A DNA stretch of 64,000 bases, taken from Phaeosaccion multiseriatum. Its lineage: Eukaryota > Ochrophyta, other classes. Below, piece after piece: positions 1-11,366 of this stretch; position 1 is the stretch's first letter; the number at the start of each line of letters is the position of its first letter. The DNA lies in contig OZ218960.1 in NCBI GenBank assembly GCA_965112735.1, positions 682,001 to 746,000 of the forward strand. The letters are read 5' to 3'. The notes under the pieces are model-generated. The model was not told where the DNA came from. It made no database searches and saw only the letters and a list, made by a program, of their open reading frames with translations. The translations under genes were made by a program, and so were the position numbers.

Positions 1-190
1 GTAACAAGACGGATAGGTGAGGGAGTGGGGGGGGGGGTCACAAATGGCGTAGACATTTCCTTAATGCCTCTTGTGTTGCTCTACTGGGTTGGAGTGTATG
101 TGTGCTCCTTTTGTCTGCTTGCCTCTCCCCATACGCCAGCCTGCTGCCGGCGTGCCTGCATGCATGACCTCATTATCCCTCTCTGCTCTG

Positions 191-820
191 TATCACCAAC
201 TTCTCTGTCTGACCTGTTGCCTTCTCTGTTTGCTCTGTTTGGTCCGGTCTGGTCTGGTCTGTATCACCAACTGCTCTGCTCAGATTTGAGATAATGCACG
301 AGCATGTGCATGAGTGGTGGATGTGGGGCCTCAAGGCTCTGAGAGAAGGCAAGCAGCAGCAGCAGCAGCAGCAGGAGGAGGAGGAGGAGGAGGGGAAACA
401 GCAGCAGCAGCAGCAGGAGGAGGAGGAGGAGGGGAAACGGCAGCAGCAGCAACAGCAGGAGGAGGAGGAGGAGGGGCAGGAGGGGAGGCAAGGTGCCGCT
501 GCTGAGGAACAGCGCATAGGGCATGCGACCGGGCAGGCAACTCCTTCAGAAGCTCCTGTCGAATCACCAACTGCTGCAGAGGGCACTGCTGCTGCTGAGG
601 GTCAAATTGGGAGCAAAGAGGGCGCCGTGCGGAGGGCATCACCGCAGTCACGGGCAGTTCTAGCAGATCCAGCAGTTGGTGATACAGCTGCACCAGAAGA
701 GGCACCAGGGGCGGCAGCAACAGCGAGACCAGCGACTCCGGAGCAAGCAGCGCCGCCAGAGTCCTCAGGGCTGGCGGTAGAGGCCGCAGCAGCAGCAGCA
801 GCAAGTTGGTGATCCAGCAG
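191..820. repeat. Cluster of five dispersed TATCACCAAC motifs
   Basis: Copies of the dispersed short motif lie at 191-207 and 261-277 (TATCACCAAC orientation), 561-577 (same, first bases varied), and 671-688 and 801-820 (reverse, GTTGGTGAT). This is one of the densest clusters in the window. The other copies are listed in the findings. Confidence 0.75.
294..812 (+). other. Gln/Glu-rich open frame, coding status doubtful
   Basis: An open frame of 172 codons that starts in ordinary sequence and runs through three blocks of CAG followed by GAG triplets (about 355-477), giving alternating poly-Q and poly-E. It then continues as an Ala/Pro/Glu-rich tail. The opposite strand is also open over the same bases, as expected for triplet repeats. 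It could be the last exon of a gene lying to the left, or just repeat DNA. The tail contains two of the dispersed GTATCACCAACTGC-type motifs (561-577 and, reversed, 671-688). There is no domain to recognise. Confidence 0.2.
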
Positions 821-1202
821 TAGCAGCAGCGAAGCAGCAGGAGCAGCAGGGCGTGCATCCGGAGGGCTGTGAGAGAGAGAGAAAGAGAGCAAAAGCACAC
901 GGGCTAGGAGGCTGCTAAAGAGCTAGCTTGTTACGTGTAGAGTAAGCGTAATAAACGGATGGCGAAGGTGTTTTTTTTTTTTTTTTCTCCTCAATGACCT
1001 CAATTACCACATTGAATTACCAGGCAGTTTTCAAATCACAGGTGGCGACGCTGGATTCGATTTGGATACGCCCCGTGTCAATCGATTTGTCGTCGATCTT
1101 CCCCGTGTCAAACACACATAGAGAGAGGAAGAGAGATCCTCCCGATAGAGAAGGGGGGGTTGTTCAGGAGTCGAAGGGCAAGAGCAGCAGAAGGGCAGCA
1201 AC
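813..1202 (+). promoter_or_regulatory. 5' flank of the biotin gene
   Basis: No gene seen. It holds an AATAAA hexamer at 950-955, which could be a poly(A) signal for a gene ending further left, and a run of 16 T at 971-986. A short duplicated CCCCGTGTCAA lies around 1071-1111, close to the start codon at 1203. The core promoter of the biotin gene should lie here; no TATA box is obvious. Confidence 0.3.
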
Positions 1203-2227
1203 ATGAGCTTGCTCTTTCGCAGCCTGCGCCAGCGGAAAGTGCCGCACCCTTTGTTGCTTTCATTCAAGTTGGGGAGGCTTAGTAGCAGCCAGACCAGCCG
1301 TATAAGCAGCATTGGCGTTGGTAACTCTTCTAGTCGAGGCTTATCCTCCACAGCTGCTGGTGCTGCTACCCCGCTGCACATTCAGGTGTTCGGGGCCAAT
1401 ACAGATGTGGGCAAGACCATCGTTAGTGGGGGGCTCTGCCGAGCGGCGATTGCTGAAGATATGCCGTGCCGGTATGTGTGTCTTTCCCATCTAATATTGT
1501 CATTGCACCCTCCCACGCTGAGGATTGCGCACCCACCGATCCTCTACCGATCCTGTGCTTCTCCCCTCTTGAGACCTTGAAGAGGGGACCTTGGCCGTCC
1601 AAGGGAGGCTAGTTCGGGCGAATGTGCTGGGAGCAGGCCTGGCCAACATGGATACGTATATGAATGACCCCGTCTCTTAGCGCTTGATCGCTCTCCTCAC
1701 GTGGTGCCCCCACCCTCCGTGTTGCCCCCTCCCCCACCCCCCTCCCTCACTCCCCTTGCACTCCGCAGATACATCAAGCCGGTGCAGACGGGCCTGGTGC
1801 ACGACGAGTCCTTCATGCAGCGCTACGTAAGTGCTTCGGACAGCAGCAGTCCGCTCTTGTCGTGCCACACCCTCTGGAGCTACGACCAGCCCGTGTCGCC
1901 GCACCTCGCCGCAGCAGAGGGCACAGGCCCCACCCGCCCGCCCACCGACTCGGCCATCGTGGAGGCCCTTCGAGAGCGCATCTTCAACGACGTACGTAGC
2001 ACTACGTATAGAGTTTCTTTGCTTGAGGGGGGTAGGGTGGGGGGGGGGGGGGGGGTAGAATGGTTTGGGCTCTTTTTCTTCCGTTTTGCTTTCTCGTCCT
2101 CGTGCCTAATGCCCGCCCCCTCCTCCCCCACAAAAGTCATACTTAGTACTTCTTAGGTGATTCCTATACGTCCAATACCCCACCCCCGACCCCCACCCTC
2201 TCCGCGCGCCCACCTCGCAGTCAGAAG

Positions 2228-2263
<36 letters not shown>

Positions 2264-3155
2264 GAGGAGGAGGAGGAGGAGGAGGAGGAGAGAAATCTCC
2301 CTTCCCCTCCCCCGCCTCCTCTGGTCCGAGCCTATCCCTGGTGGAGACGGCGGGGGGCGTGCTCAGCCCCTCCCCCTCCGGCAGCCTGCAAGCAGATCTC
2401 TACCGCCCCCTGCGCCTGCCTGTACTGCTGGTGGGGGATGGGAGGCTCGGTGGCATCGGCGCCACCCTCTCTGCCCTCGAGTCTCTACGCCTCCGAGGCT
2501 ACTCCGTCCTGGGGGTGGCCGTGATTGAGGACAACAACACTAGGGAAGGAGGAGGGGAGAAGGACGGAGGCTTGGGCGACACCAACGCCGCCTTCCTCCG
2601 TGAGCAGCTCAGCAAGTTGCACTCCACGGGTGGACAGGGCGCGGGTTCGATTCCGGTGTACTCCCTCCCACCCATCCCTGCCGACCCCAACGAGTCACTG
2701 GCGGAATGGTACGTGTCCCCCGGGGCCTCCGGAACGTTCCGCGCCATGCTGGCGGCGCTGGGGGAGCAGGCTCTGACTGCACAGAGTGAGGTGTTGGGCA
2801 GCGGGGCGAGAGGAGAGGCGTGCTTCTGGTGGCCCTTCACGCAGCATCGACAGGTATGTACGTAGTTATGTATGGGTTGTGTACGTAGTTACGTATGTTT
2901 GTAGTGTGCAGCGAAGATTAGTGCTTGCTTTCTTGCCGGTGTTTTTTTATTTCGACTGCCTATATGCCTGCCTGCCTATGTACGACCTCCCCTGTCCTGA
3001 CACCTTGCCTTGTGTCCTGACGTTTCCCCCCCTTCAGATCCAGGGCTCTGACGTCATGACGATCGACTCTGCCAGCGGGGACTACTTCGACACCTTCACA
3101 GAGAGGAGGGGCAGGCAAGTCATGTTCGACGCTTGTGCAAGCTGGTGGACACAGG

Positions 3156-3190
<35 letters not shown>

Positions 3191-5719
3191 GGGGGGAGGG
3201 TGGTGAGTTTCGGCTCGTCAGTGCGCGGGGAGGAAACAGAATCTCTCGACCCTTTGTCCCGTCCACTGCCATCCATTGCCATCCATTGCCACCAACCAAG
3301 TACCTGTGTCGTGGCTAACACACTCACGCGCGCACACACACGCATACACATACACACACACGCACACACACGCACACACACACATACACGTACACGTACA
3401 CACGCACACACACACGCACACACACACATACACACACACACTCACACACTCACACACACACAAAGGGGGTGGGCCATGGGGACTCCGGGCTGTCACTGGC
3501 GGTGGCCGCAGCGGCGGGCAGGTACGGGCACGTCATGTTCCCGGGCAATGTGCATGCCCCCGCCCTGGAGCTGTCGGAGGAGCTCGTCAAGGGGGTGGGG
3601 CGGGGCTGGGCCTCCAGAGTGTTCTTCTCGGACGATGGGAGTACGGCGGTGGAGGTGGCTATCAAGATGGGCATGCGGCGCTTCCTGCAGAGCCGGCAGG
3701 AGCAGGAGCAGGGAGGGAGGGGAGGGGGAGGGGGAGGGGCTGATGCTGACCAAAACTCGTCTCCTCGGGCGCTGGCGGTGGTGGCCCAGCAAGGCTGCTA
3801 CCACGGAGACACGCTTGGGGTGATGGACGTGGGAGAGCCGAGTGTGTATAACGAGGGGCAACACCCTTGGTATAAGGCAAGGGGGCTATTCCTGGCCACA
3901 CCCACCCTCGCCTGGAGGGAGGGTCACTTGACAGTACACTTGCCTGACGACTTCAGCGCTGCCGCTGTAGCCGTCCGAGGAGGAGAGGAGGGGGGGGGTG
4001 CATTTGAGTTCGAGTTTGAGTCTCTCGAGGCAGCGTTGGCGGACATGGAGGGGCGGGCCTCCTCTCCCCTCGCCTCTGTGTACCGTGCATATGTCAACAA
4101 GGCCATGGACGACTTCGAGTGTGACTCTTCCTCCCCCACCCTGGCGACTGTGCTGATCGAGCCCGTGCTGATGGGGGCTGGGGGGATGGTGCTCGTGGAT
4201 CCGCTCTTCCACCACGTGCTTGCCATGGAGTGCCGCAAGAGCAGGGGCCTGCCCGTCATCTACGACGAGGTGAGAGGTTCTATCGATGTTATCGATTTTG
4301 TATCGATGTAAATCGATTTTGTTTCGATGTTATATCGATGTCGATGTGTGATGTTGTGCATGACATCAATCCTTTGGGTGTTTCAGTTTCAGCTCAGGAC
4401 TAGTCGTTCAGAGCCCTTACGCGTGATAAGACAAACCCCACCACTTGCTAGGGAGGAGCGTCACCTTGCTATTGTATCTTTGGATGGATAGGCCTTGCTA
4501 TTGTGTGTTTGGTTGGTTTGGAGTAGGGTCAATTCAACCATCTGAAACGGCAGACGGTTATGGAAACTGAATTCTGAAACTGCCTCCAGGTGTTCTCTGG
4601 GCTGTGGCGTCTCGGAGTGGAGAGCGCTCGAGAACTCGTGGGGGTGGATCCGGACATCGCCTGCTACGCCAAGCTCCTCACCGGGGGGATTGTGCCCATG
4701 GCGGTTACACTGGCATCCGAAACAGTGTTCCAGGTGAGTAAGGAGGGAGGGAGGGAGGGAGGGAGGGAAGAGAGCGGCAACAAACAATGGTGGGTTTTTT
4801 ATCTGTTCTTCTCTGACATTGCGCGCACTGCTCTGTCGTCGTTCCTAGTGCTCTTGCTTCGCTGGCACTGCATCTTGTGGGGGTACACCTCATGTCTCTC
4901 TCGCTGTCCCGTTTATCTCTGTGTCTCTCCCTCGCTTTCCCTCTCCCTCCCTCCCTCCCTCCCTCCCCCACCCCCCTTCCTCCATCCCTCCCCCACCCCC
5001 CTTCCTCCATCCCTCCCTCGCTCCATCCCTCCCTCGCTCCAGGCCTTCGATGGCGAGGAGAAGGCGCAGGCTTTGTTGCACGGCCACTCCTACACGGCTC
5101 ACCCCATTGGATGCGCAGCCGCAGTGTATGCGTTACAGGCCTACAAGGAGGTGAGTTAGAGGCATACGGGACGAGGGGAGGGAGGGGCGTGCGAGAGATG
5201 GCGAGATTTAGATTAGAGGCCCTGCCCACACCATTCCTTACACCCGTTACTCTTCCTCCACTCCACAACTCACTACTGTCTCCTTCACCCCCAACCAAAC
5301 CACCCACACACGTGCCTATACTCCTCTAACCAACCCATATGCATCTAATCAACCCCCTCCCTCCTCAGACGGAGCACTACCAGGGTGCGGGTAAGCGTAT
5401 GACCCCCCTGTGGAACGACTCCGGAACGATCCGCGAAATGTCCAAGCTCCCCAACGTCAGCAGAGCCTTCTCCCTCGGCACTGTCATGGCGGTGGAGCTC
5501 AAGCAGACGGACGGAGGGGCGGGCGGGTACACCTCCTCTGCAGGGGCGGGGGTTATTGCTGCCCTGCGTGATGCCGGGGTGTACGCACGTCCACTCGGAA
5601 ACGTGGTGTACCTCATGGCGTCTCCGCTCACGTCTGCGGACGAGTGCGCGCGTCTGCTGGGGCTGCTGCATGACGCACTGAGCCAAGACGCAGCCGACAA
5701 GGCCGCCTCCTTGGAGTAA
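1203..5719 (+). CDS. BIO3-BIO1: Bifunctional dethiobiotin synthetase / DAPA aminotransferase
   Basis: Fusion of two consecutive biotin enzymes: adenosylmethionine-8-amino-7-oxononanoate aminotransferase (BioA type, C-terminal) and ATP-dependent dethiobiotin synthetase (BioD type, N-terminal). Exons: 1203-1471, 1769-1991, 2221-2853, 3038-3154, 3466-4269, 4590-4733, 5043-5150, 5369-5719. Together they make 882 aa, and all junctions fit GT-AG and phase. The BioD half shows GANTDVGKT (P-loop), YIKPVQTG, VETAGG and VGDGRLGGIGAT. The BioA half shows DDGSTAVEVAIKM, YHGDTLG, IYDEV, the PLP-lysine motif YAKLLTGG and HGHSYTAHPIGCAAA. The Arg/Ser-rich, acid-free first 45 residues look like a mitochondrial presequence, as in plant BIO3-BIO1. 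A poly-Ala/poly-Gly tract made by triplet repeats opens exon 3 (2227-2289) and is probably a loop insertion. Intron 1 is phase 2, all others phase 0. Identification is secure; the exact N-terminus is less so. Confidence 0.95.
3155..3465 (+). repeat. Biotin-gene intron 4 with TG and CA microsatellites at its two ends
   Basis: The intron begins with GTAGG followed by (TG)n to about 3186 and ends with roughly 140 bp of (CA)n-rich sequence running to the acceptor CAAAG. The two tracts are complementary in the transcript. Its middle holds a CCACTGCCATCC-type dispersed repeat (3261-3293). Confidence 0.8.
4270..4589 (+). repeat. Biotin-gene intron 5 with an ATCGAT cluster
   Basis: Within 4280-4345 the hexamer ATCGAT or a one-base variant occurs about seven times, interleaved with TTTTGT. 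The rest of the intron is unremarkable. Confidence 0.6.
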
Positions 5720-6160
5720 CGGCAGAGCGTTTCGTTTCATGGGGTCAAGGGCAGCAGCAGCAGTTGTTGGTGATATAGGAGGAGGCGCTTGTTGACGGTG
5801 CGGCAAGGGGTTTTTGTGGGGGACGGGGGCCAACTCGCGAGCGATGTGAGGCATCTGGGCTGACTGTAGCTGTTCTGTTGGGCTGACTGTAGCTGTTTTG
5901 TTGGGCTGACTGTAGCTGTTCTGTTCTCTGGCATGCTGCGTGCAGACTGAGACTGCGCTTCACTGTCGTACTGCAGGCACCACACCCCGCCCCCCCCCGT
6001 GACACGTGCAAGTGCTTTGAAAGGAGATTGATTGGCAATGACAAGCCAAATCAGAGGAAGGCCCGCAGCGAGAGCACACGGCATACATAGCATGCAGCGT
6101 ACGTACGCCTACGGTCAGAGGCCCGCCTCGCGTGTTGCTCCTCCCTCCCCCTCACGGCTG

Positions 6161-6199
<39 letters not shown>

Positions 6200-6765
6200 C
6201 CCCTCGCTCGCTCTGCTGACCTCTTCCCGAGTGAGGCGGGCCGAGTGGACTGACTCATGTTGCTCCACCTGCCCGCCTATCTTCCTGCCTGCCTGCCTAC
6301 CTGCCTTGCTCCTCGAGGAGAAGGGGAGGAACAGGCGAGGTCTGCGCGCTCCGACCTTTCTCTTTCTTCAGAGGAGTTGACAGCTGCTGCGAGTGGCTCT
6401 GGCTGCAGCAGCAGTAGCAGAGTGTGAATTGGAGGGTTTGAGCAGAACTTTTAATTTACGTGACTGTGATTACTGGCTCAAGCTGAAAAGCTCGATTTGA
6501 GTATGGGGCAGAAGGCGATGGAGCCAAGCCAGAACTCCATTTTCTCCCCTTGGACTAAACTTACTTATTTCAAAAGACTGCGAACGTGCGTCCCCCCGTC
6601 CCGTGAATAGGTGCTCAGAGCCTCTCTGGTTAGTACTCAGAGGCTGACGGAAGGAATCCATCCATCCATCCATCGACTGCCATCCATCCATCCATCCATC
6701 CAAAACACATCCCTGTCAGTGTGTCTGTGCATCCCCCACCCGTCCCTCCCTCCCTCCCTCCCTCC
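5720..6765. other. Intergenic, repeat-bearing
   Basis: No gene seen. It contains a dispersed motif copy (5761-5778), a 23-bp unit repeated three times (5857-5925, GGGCTGACTGTAGCTGTTCT with 3 more bases), a (GA)n tract (about 6163-6194) and a (CCAT)n tract (about 6656-6702). The biotin gene's poly(A) site must lie near its left end; no clear AATAAA is seen. Confidence 0.6.
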
Positions 6766-6946
6766 CTTGCGTACTCGGTACGTCTGAAGCTCAGCATGAC
6801 CACCCTTGTGGGTTCACTAGTCGTGTACCTTACCAGCATGACCACCCTTGCTGGCTCACTGGCCGTATACCTTACCAGACGTATCCAAGGGTACAAGGCT
6901 AGTGAACCAAGGGTGGTCATGCTGATCTTCAGACGAACTGCGTAAG
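6766..6946. repeat. Imperfect foldback (inverted) repeat
   Basis: The left arm (6781-6820, starting CGTCTGAAGCTCAGCATGAC) is matched in reverse complement by the right arm (6899-6935, ending CATGCTGATCTTCAGACG) with a few mismatches and a small gap. A weaker extension continues outward to about 6766 and 6946. Inside, CAGCATGACCACCCTTG is also directly repeated. This looks like a small MITE or a foldback remnant. Confidence 0.6.
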
Positions 6947-7165
6947 GTAGATGTACCACGTACTACTACACATTATATACATAGCTCCAGTCCTCGTTCC
7001 AGTCCTTGCTCCATCCGGGCCTCAGCGTTTTGGGACGCCTTGTTTTCATGCTTCACTGTTGTTAAGCCCGCTCTGACTGGAGTGATCAAGTGCCCCCAGT
7101 CCACCTCGCACGCCTCGGCAGAGCAATCCACCTCAACAGAGGTCGAACCTCCTGTTTCTTTTTTT

Positions 7166-7456
7166 TCACTTTGTTCTTGTGCCCTCGTCGTTGTTGGTCG
7201 CCCCTTTGTCATTTACCTCTTCCCATCTGAGGCCCCGCGTGCCCATCATTTTTCTCCGGGCGAGCAGACCTAAAAACAGAAGGAACCACAAGTAGTAGGC
7301 GGCGATCAAGCTGTACAGCCCTGACTTCCCAGGCACGATGGGAATCATCTTGTCCACCAGCCTTGGAAGAGCCCGTCTGTGCTTTCCTTCCTCCATCAGT
7401 TGATGATGGCTCTCTCTCTGTCTCGCAGACCTGACGGGTGTCTTGTGACTGTCCAT
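7166..7456 (-). CDS. Possible small single-pass membrane protein
   Basis: A 96-codon frame starting MDSHKTPVR. Its middle holds one convincing hydrophobic helix (GLYSLIAAYYLWFLLFLGLL) preceded by a basic amphipathic stretch (RALPRLVDKMIP) and followed by a basic and then polar tail. The composition is far more protein-like than the surrounding shadow frames, and the gene would be divergent from the RAD51B-like gene at 7848. I do not recognise the family. An open extension reaches 7558, and part of it may be 5' UTR. It could be spurious. Confidence 0.35.
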   Translation of the reverse strand: MDSHKTPVRSARQRESHHQLMEEGKHRRALPRLVDKMIPIVPGKSGLYSLIAAYYLWFLLFLGLLARRKMMGTRGLRWEEVNDKGATNNDEGTRTK

Positions 7457-7847
7457 GTGCGCTGAGAAGGGTAGGAGGGGAGGGGGGATTACATAATACA
7501 TTTGAGAAGCGAGTCGGCAACAAAAGTGGGGAGGCGGAGGGAATAAGACCCAGAGCATAACACAGCGGATAATACATACATAAAACGACTACTTACGAGA
7601 CAGAGAAGGTGAGTCCAGATGAGAAGAATCAGTGTCGAACGCGTTCCTAAAGGACAGTTTTTCTAATCTTCAACACAAAAAGAGCTGTTTTTGGTTTGGT
7701 AAGAAGCAGCCAAGCGTGTTGTTATCCTGAGAAGAGTCATGGATGGCACAGCCATTGTGTCTCTTCGATTATCTCTCTTCGATTATCTCTCTTCAGGAGG
7801 AAAGGTCCCCCTTTTATACACGCCTGATGGACTGAACTGATCGAAGG
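7457..7847. promoter_or_regulatory. Probable divergent promoter region upstream of the RAD51B-like gene
   Basis: No coding signal. A direct repeat of a 15-bp unit (TCTCTTCGATTATC type) lies at about 7760-7793, some 60 bp before the ATG. If the small minus-strand gene is real, the region is shared by two divergent genes. Confidence 0.3.
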
Positions 7848-8365
7848 ATGACGGACGGTGGGAGTAAGGCCTTGCTGTCAGATCTTCTCGCCTGTCGTTC
7901 CGGCGAAGGGGTCGAAGAGTATGAGAACTTGTGCGAGCCCTTGATGGTGCAGCTGCGTACTGCAGGTATTAGCACAGCAGAGGACCTGCTCAAGCACACC
8001 AGCACGCAGCTCGTTGCCATGACCGACGTCCATCTCCATGTCGTGGATAGACTCGTAGACCAGGTGACTGCCGAGCTCTTTGTGTCTGACTTATTCCCTT
8101 CCCCCTTCAATCTCATGTCGCCCTCCTCTTCTTCTTGCTCTGTGCTACCCTCGTGTGCGTCCTCCTCACCTCACCCTTCGTACGCCACCTTCCCACCCTC
8201 TCTCTCCTCCCCTCCTACGCCTCAGCAGTGTACTCCACTCATATGACTTAAGAGTGTGCCTCCCTTTTCCGATCCTTTTCCCCTCTCCCACCCAACACAC
8301 GCACGCACACACACACGTCTGCTTTCTCTGTCTGTCTTCTCTCTCCATCTCGTTCCTTTCTTTCC

Positions 8366-8401
<36 letters not shown>

Positions 8402-9098
8402 CAGGTCTTACGGGCGCTACTCCCTCCCATGTGCTCAGGACTGGACCTCCACTTAGAGGCCCGGGAGGGCGGCACGAGCATCGCCACGGGGCTGAGTACA
8501 ATCGACCAGGCCATGCAGGGGGGTTTCCCGGCTGGCATGATCACGGAGCTCGTGGGCCCCAGTGGCATTGGCAAGACACAAGTGTGCTTGACGGCGGCCG
8601 TGGCCTGCTGCATGCCGCATGAGATGGGAGGGATGGGGGAGGACGCGGGCATCATCTACATTGACATAGGTAGGAAGGTGGATGGGTTGTCTTATAGGTG
8701 GGTAAGTAAGTAGGTAGATAGGTGGGTGGGAAGGTAGGTAGTGTTTGTACGTGGGCGTGCTTGTGTCCTGGTGGGCGCCCCTACGTTCCCCATTCTTCCG
8801 CCTCTGCGGGCTGCGTCCGTCTCACGTGCTCCCTTGCCATTTGTGCCTCCCTCCCTCCCTCCCTCCCTCCCTCCCTCCCTCCCTCCCCACCTGCCTGCCT
8901 GCCCCCCGCCCGGTGGCAGAGCGTAAGTTCTCCTCCGAGCGCCTGGTGGACATCGCCACACACCGCTGGCCCACCTACTACGGTATAGGGGAGGAGGCCA
9001 ACCTGGAGCGGCTCCTCGGACTCGTAACGGTGTACAGCGACATTCAGAGCCAAGCAGAGCTCAGGGACACCATGCGGTATGTTGTTGCGGTACCGTAT

Positions 9099-9138
<40 letters not shown>

Positions 9139-10520
9139 CAAGTATCCCTTCCATCCCCTGCCATCCCCGTCAGTGTCCCTCCCATCCACTGCCATCCCCG
9201 TCCAGTCCAGAGTCTTTCTCCAGGCGGGCGATGGTCTGTCTGTCAGTCAATCAGCCACTCAGTCGGTCAGTATGACCAGCCACAGTCTGACTCCCCCCCC
9301 CCTCCCCCACTCCCATCCACTGCCATCCCCCCCTTCTCTCCACCCTCAGGGCTCTACGGCCCCTGGTGCAAGACGGACGCAAGCGTCTCATCGTGCTCGA
9401 CTCCGTCGCCGCCCTCGCCAGCATGGCCAGCAGGGGAGGGATGGCAGTCGATGGGAGTGGGGGAGGGGGAGGGAGTGGGAGTGTCAGTGGGATGGGGTCT
9501 GTGGGTGTGCTTGTGGACCTCGCTGCCGAGCTCAAGTTGCTCGCAGGCACGCACAAGGCCGTCGTTTTGGTGACCAACCAGGTGGGGTCAGAGAGGTATA
9601 TGGGTAGAGAGAGAGGCAGGGGACTCAGGGGGAGGAGAGGACGGGGGGTTGCATCTCGGGCACTTGGCGTACCCGCTCCTGCTGGTGTATCACCAACTGC
9701 CGCGGCTGGCTCCTCTAACTGGGCCTACCCTCGGATTGAACCCCTCCCCCCCCCCCTCCTCTGTAGGTGATCAGCGCAAGCCGGGGAGGCGGGGTGGAGG
9801 GTATGTTCAGAGGAGAGGAGGGCTCTGCAGACCCCTCGGACACGTCGGGCAGCATCAGCAACGAGGGAGCTGCGCAGAGCAAGGTCAGGGCCGCGCTGGG
9901 CTCCACGTGGCATCACTGTGTGTCCAATCGGGTACGTAAGGGGTACGTAAGGGTTACGTGAGCCCTGACTAGTGCCAGCGATCGATGGATGGATCGGTGC
10001 GCCTCCAATTCCTTCCAGCCCACATTCACTGCCATCCCCCCCCCCCCCCCGCCGCCGCCGGAGAGAGAAACACACTGTCCTGTGCTTCGCACGACATGTG
10101 GCTGACGCGTTGCTCCTTTGCTCGCTCTTCTCTCATTGGGGAGCCTCGCCCCTTGATCTAAGCAATACACAGGGAGAGAACAAAAGAAAACTGACCCCCC
10201 CCCCTGAGCCTTCTTCTCACCAACTTGTCTCCTCATCCCGCCCGCTCTTCGGAATGATGTACCCTCCCTTCTCTCTGCATTTCTCTCTCTACCTGCCTTT
10301 GTCATCCCCTCCCCTCTCTCCTCCACCCCCCCCTACTCCCTCCCTCATCTCTCTCTCTCTCTCTCTCCCTTCCTCCCCCCGTTCCTCTCCCCAGCTGGTG
10401 CTACAGCAGCTGAGCTGTACCCGGGAGATGAAGATCACCAAGTCTCCAATGGCCCCCGAGCGGAAGTGCTACTACGAGATACAACAAGAGGGGCTTCATG
10501 AGGTGCGCGGGAAGGAGTAA
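7848..10520 (+). CDS. RAD51B: RAD51 paralog, RAD51B-like recombinase
   Basis: RecA-family ATPase of homologous recombination. In animals RAD51B works with RAD51C, RAD51D and XRCC2 to load RAD51. Exons: 7848-8063, 8405-8669, 8920-9076, 9350-9581, 9767-9931, 10395-10520, giving 386 aa, close to the human RAD51B length. An N-terminal helical domain of about 72 aa is followed by the core: Walker A GPSGIGKTQ, then YIDIERKFSSERLVDIA, Walker B KRLIVLDSVA, an ELKLLA...VLVTNQ segment, ALGSTWHHCVSNR and a C-terminal KITKSPMAP. The SSERLVDIA and ALG-W-H-VN/SNR signatures match RAD51B better than RAD51C or XRCC3. A Gly/Ser-rich insertion after Walker B (around 9430-9495) carries a copy of the dispersed ATGGCAGT repeat inside coding sequence. 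Intron 4 holds a GTATCACCAACTGC motif (9687-9700) upstream of its acceptor. Confidence 0.88.
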
Positions 10521-11366
10521 GGGAGGGCAGCAAGCCAAGCAGCAAGCAAGCAGCTCAGGGAGGAGGAGGAGGAGGAGGAGGAGGAGGAGGAGGAGGAGGA
10601 GGACGAGGAGGAGGAGGAGGAGGAGGAGGAGGAGGAGGAGGAGGAGGAGCGTCCTGCGAGGGGGGTAAGGGGACATGGAACGTCTTCATCATCATCACGA
10701 CAGAGTGCAACAGTGCGCTGCAGTTGGTGATACAGCAGCGGAGCAGTCAGTACCAAGTACCCAGTACCCAGGGCCAACCCTTTCTCTCGAATAGCGTCGC
10801 ACCACAGCACCCGCTGCTCGCCTCGGTGGCCTCAGCCCTCGGCCCTCACAGGAAGGGCGTGAGCGTCGGCCCGGCCCGCGTATACATGGGTGTCGAAGAT
10901 GGTGCTACGGGAAGCCGTCGTAGGCTCTCTGTGCGCTCTCCGGCGCTCAGTGCATGGGAGTGAGGCGGCAGGCGCCCCAAAAGAGGCAGAGGAGTGTCTC
11001 GTCGGTCGACAGGGCCATTCAAGCGCTGCGGACGGACCGGTGCACGGCTGTATCACCAACTGGTCCAGTGCGGTGCGGTGCGGTGCGGTGCGGTGCGGTG
11101 TGGCGTGCTGCATGTGGCAGGGCCCAAGCCAACCTCTCCCCTCGATACATGTCAAGGAGGGAAGGAGGGGTGGCGTTATCTTCAGGACACCTCCACACAC
11201 AACAGACACGACGATACTAACGACGGTGCTGAAGACAGTGAGTGGACCGTGGACAGGGCGGGGGTTGGGCAGTGGAGTGGGTGACGGTCCCGTGAAGTCA
11301 ACTTCAAAGCAGAGCACGTGTCAACTCTCATCAGCAGAGCGAATGTGCTTGACAGTGACAGGGCAT
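10521..11366. other. Intergenic region with GGA microsatellite
   Basis: A (GGA)n tract occupies about 10559-10649, just after the RAD51B stop. Dispersed motif copies lie at 10721-10737 (GTTGGTGATA orientation) and 11050-11063 (opposite). A GCGGT pentamer repeats five times right after the latter (about 11077-11101). No credible gene; the open frames here lack domain character. Confidence 0.6.

Noticed and set aside
2786-3823. 345-codon plus-strand frame overlapping the biotin gene
   Set aside because: It reads through intron sequence and the wrong frame of exons 4 and 5; the spliced biotin model explains the region with full conservation.
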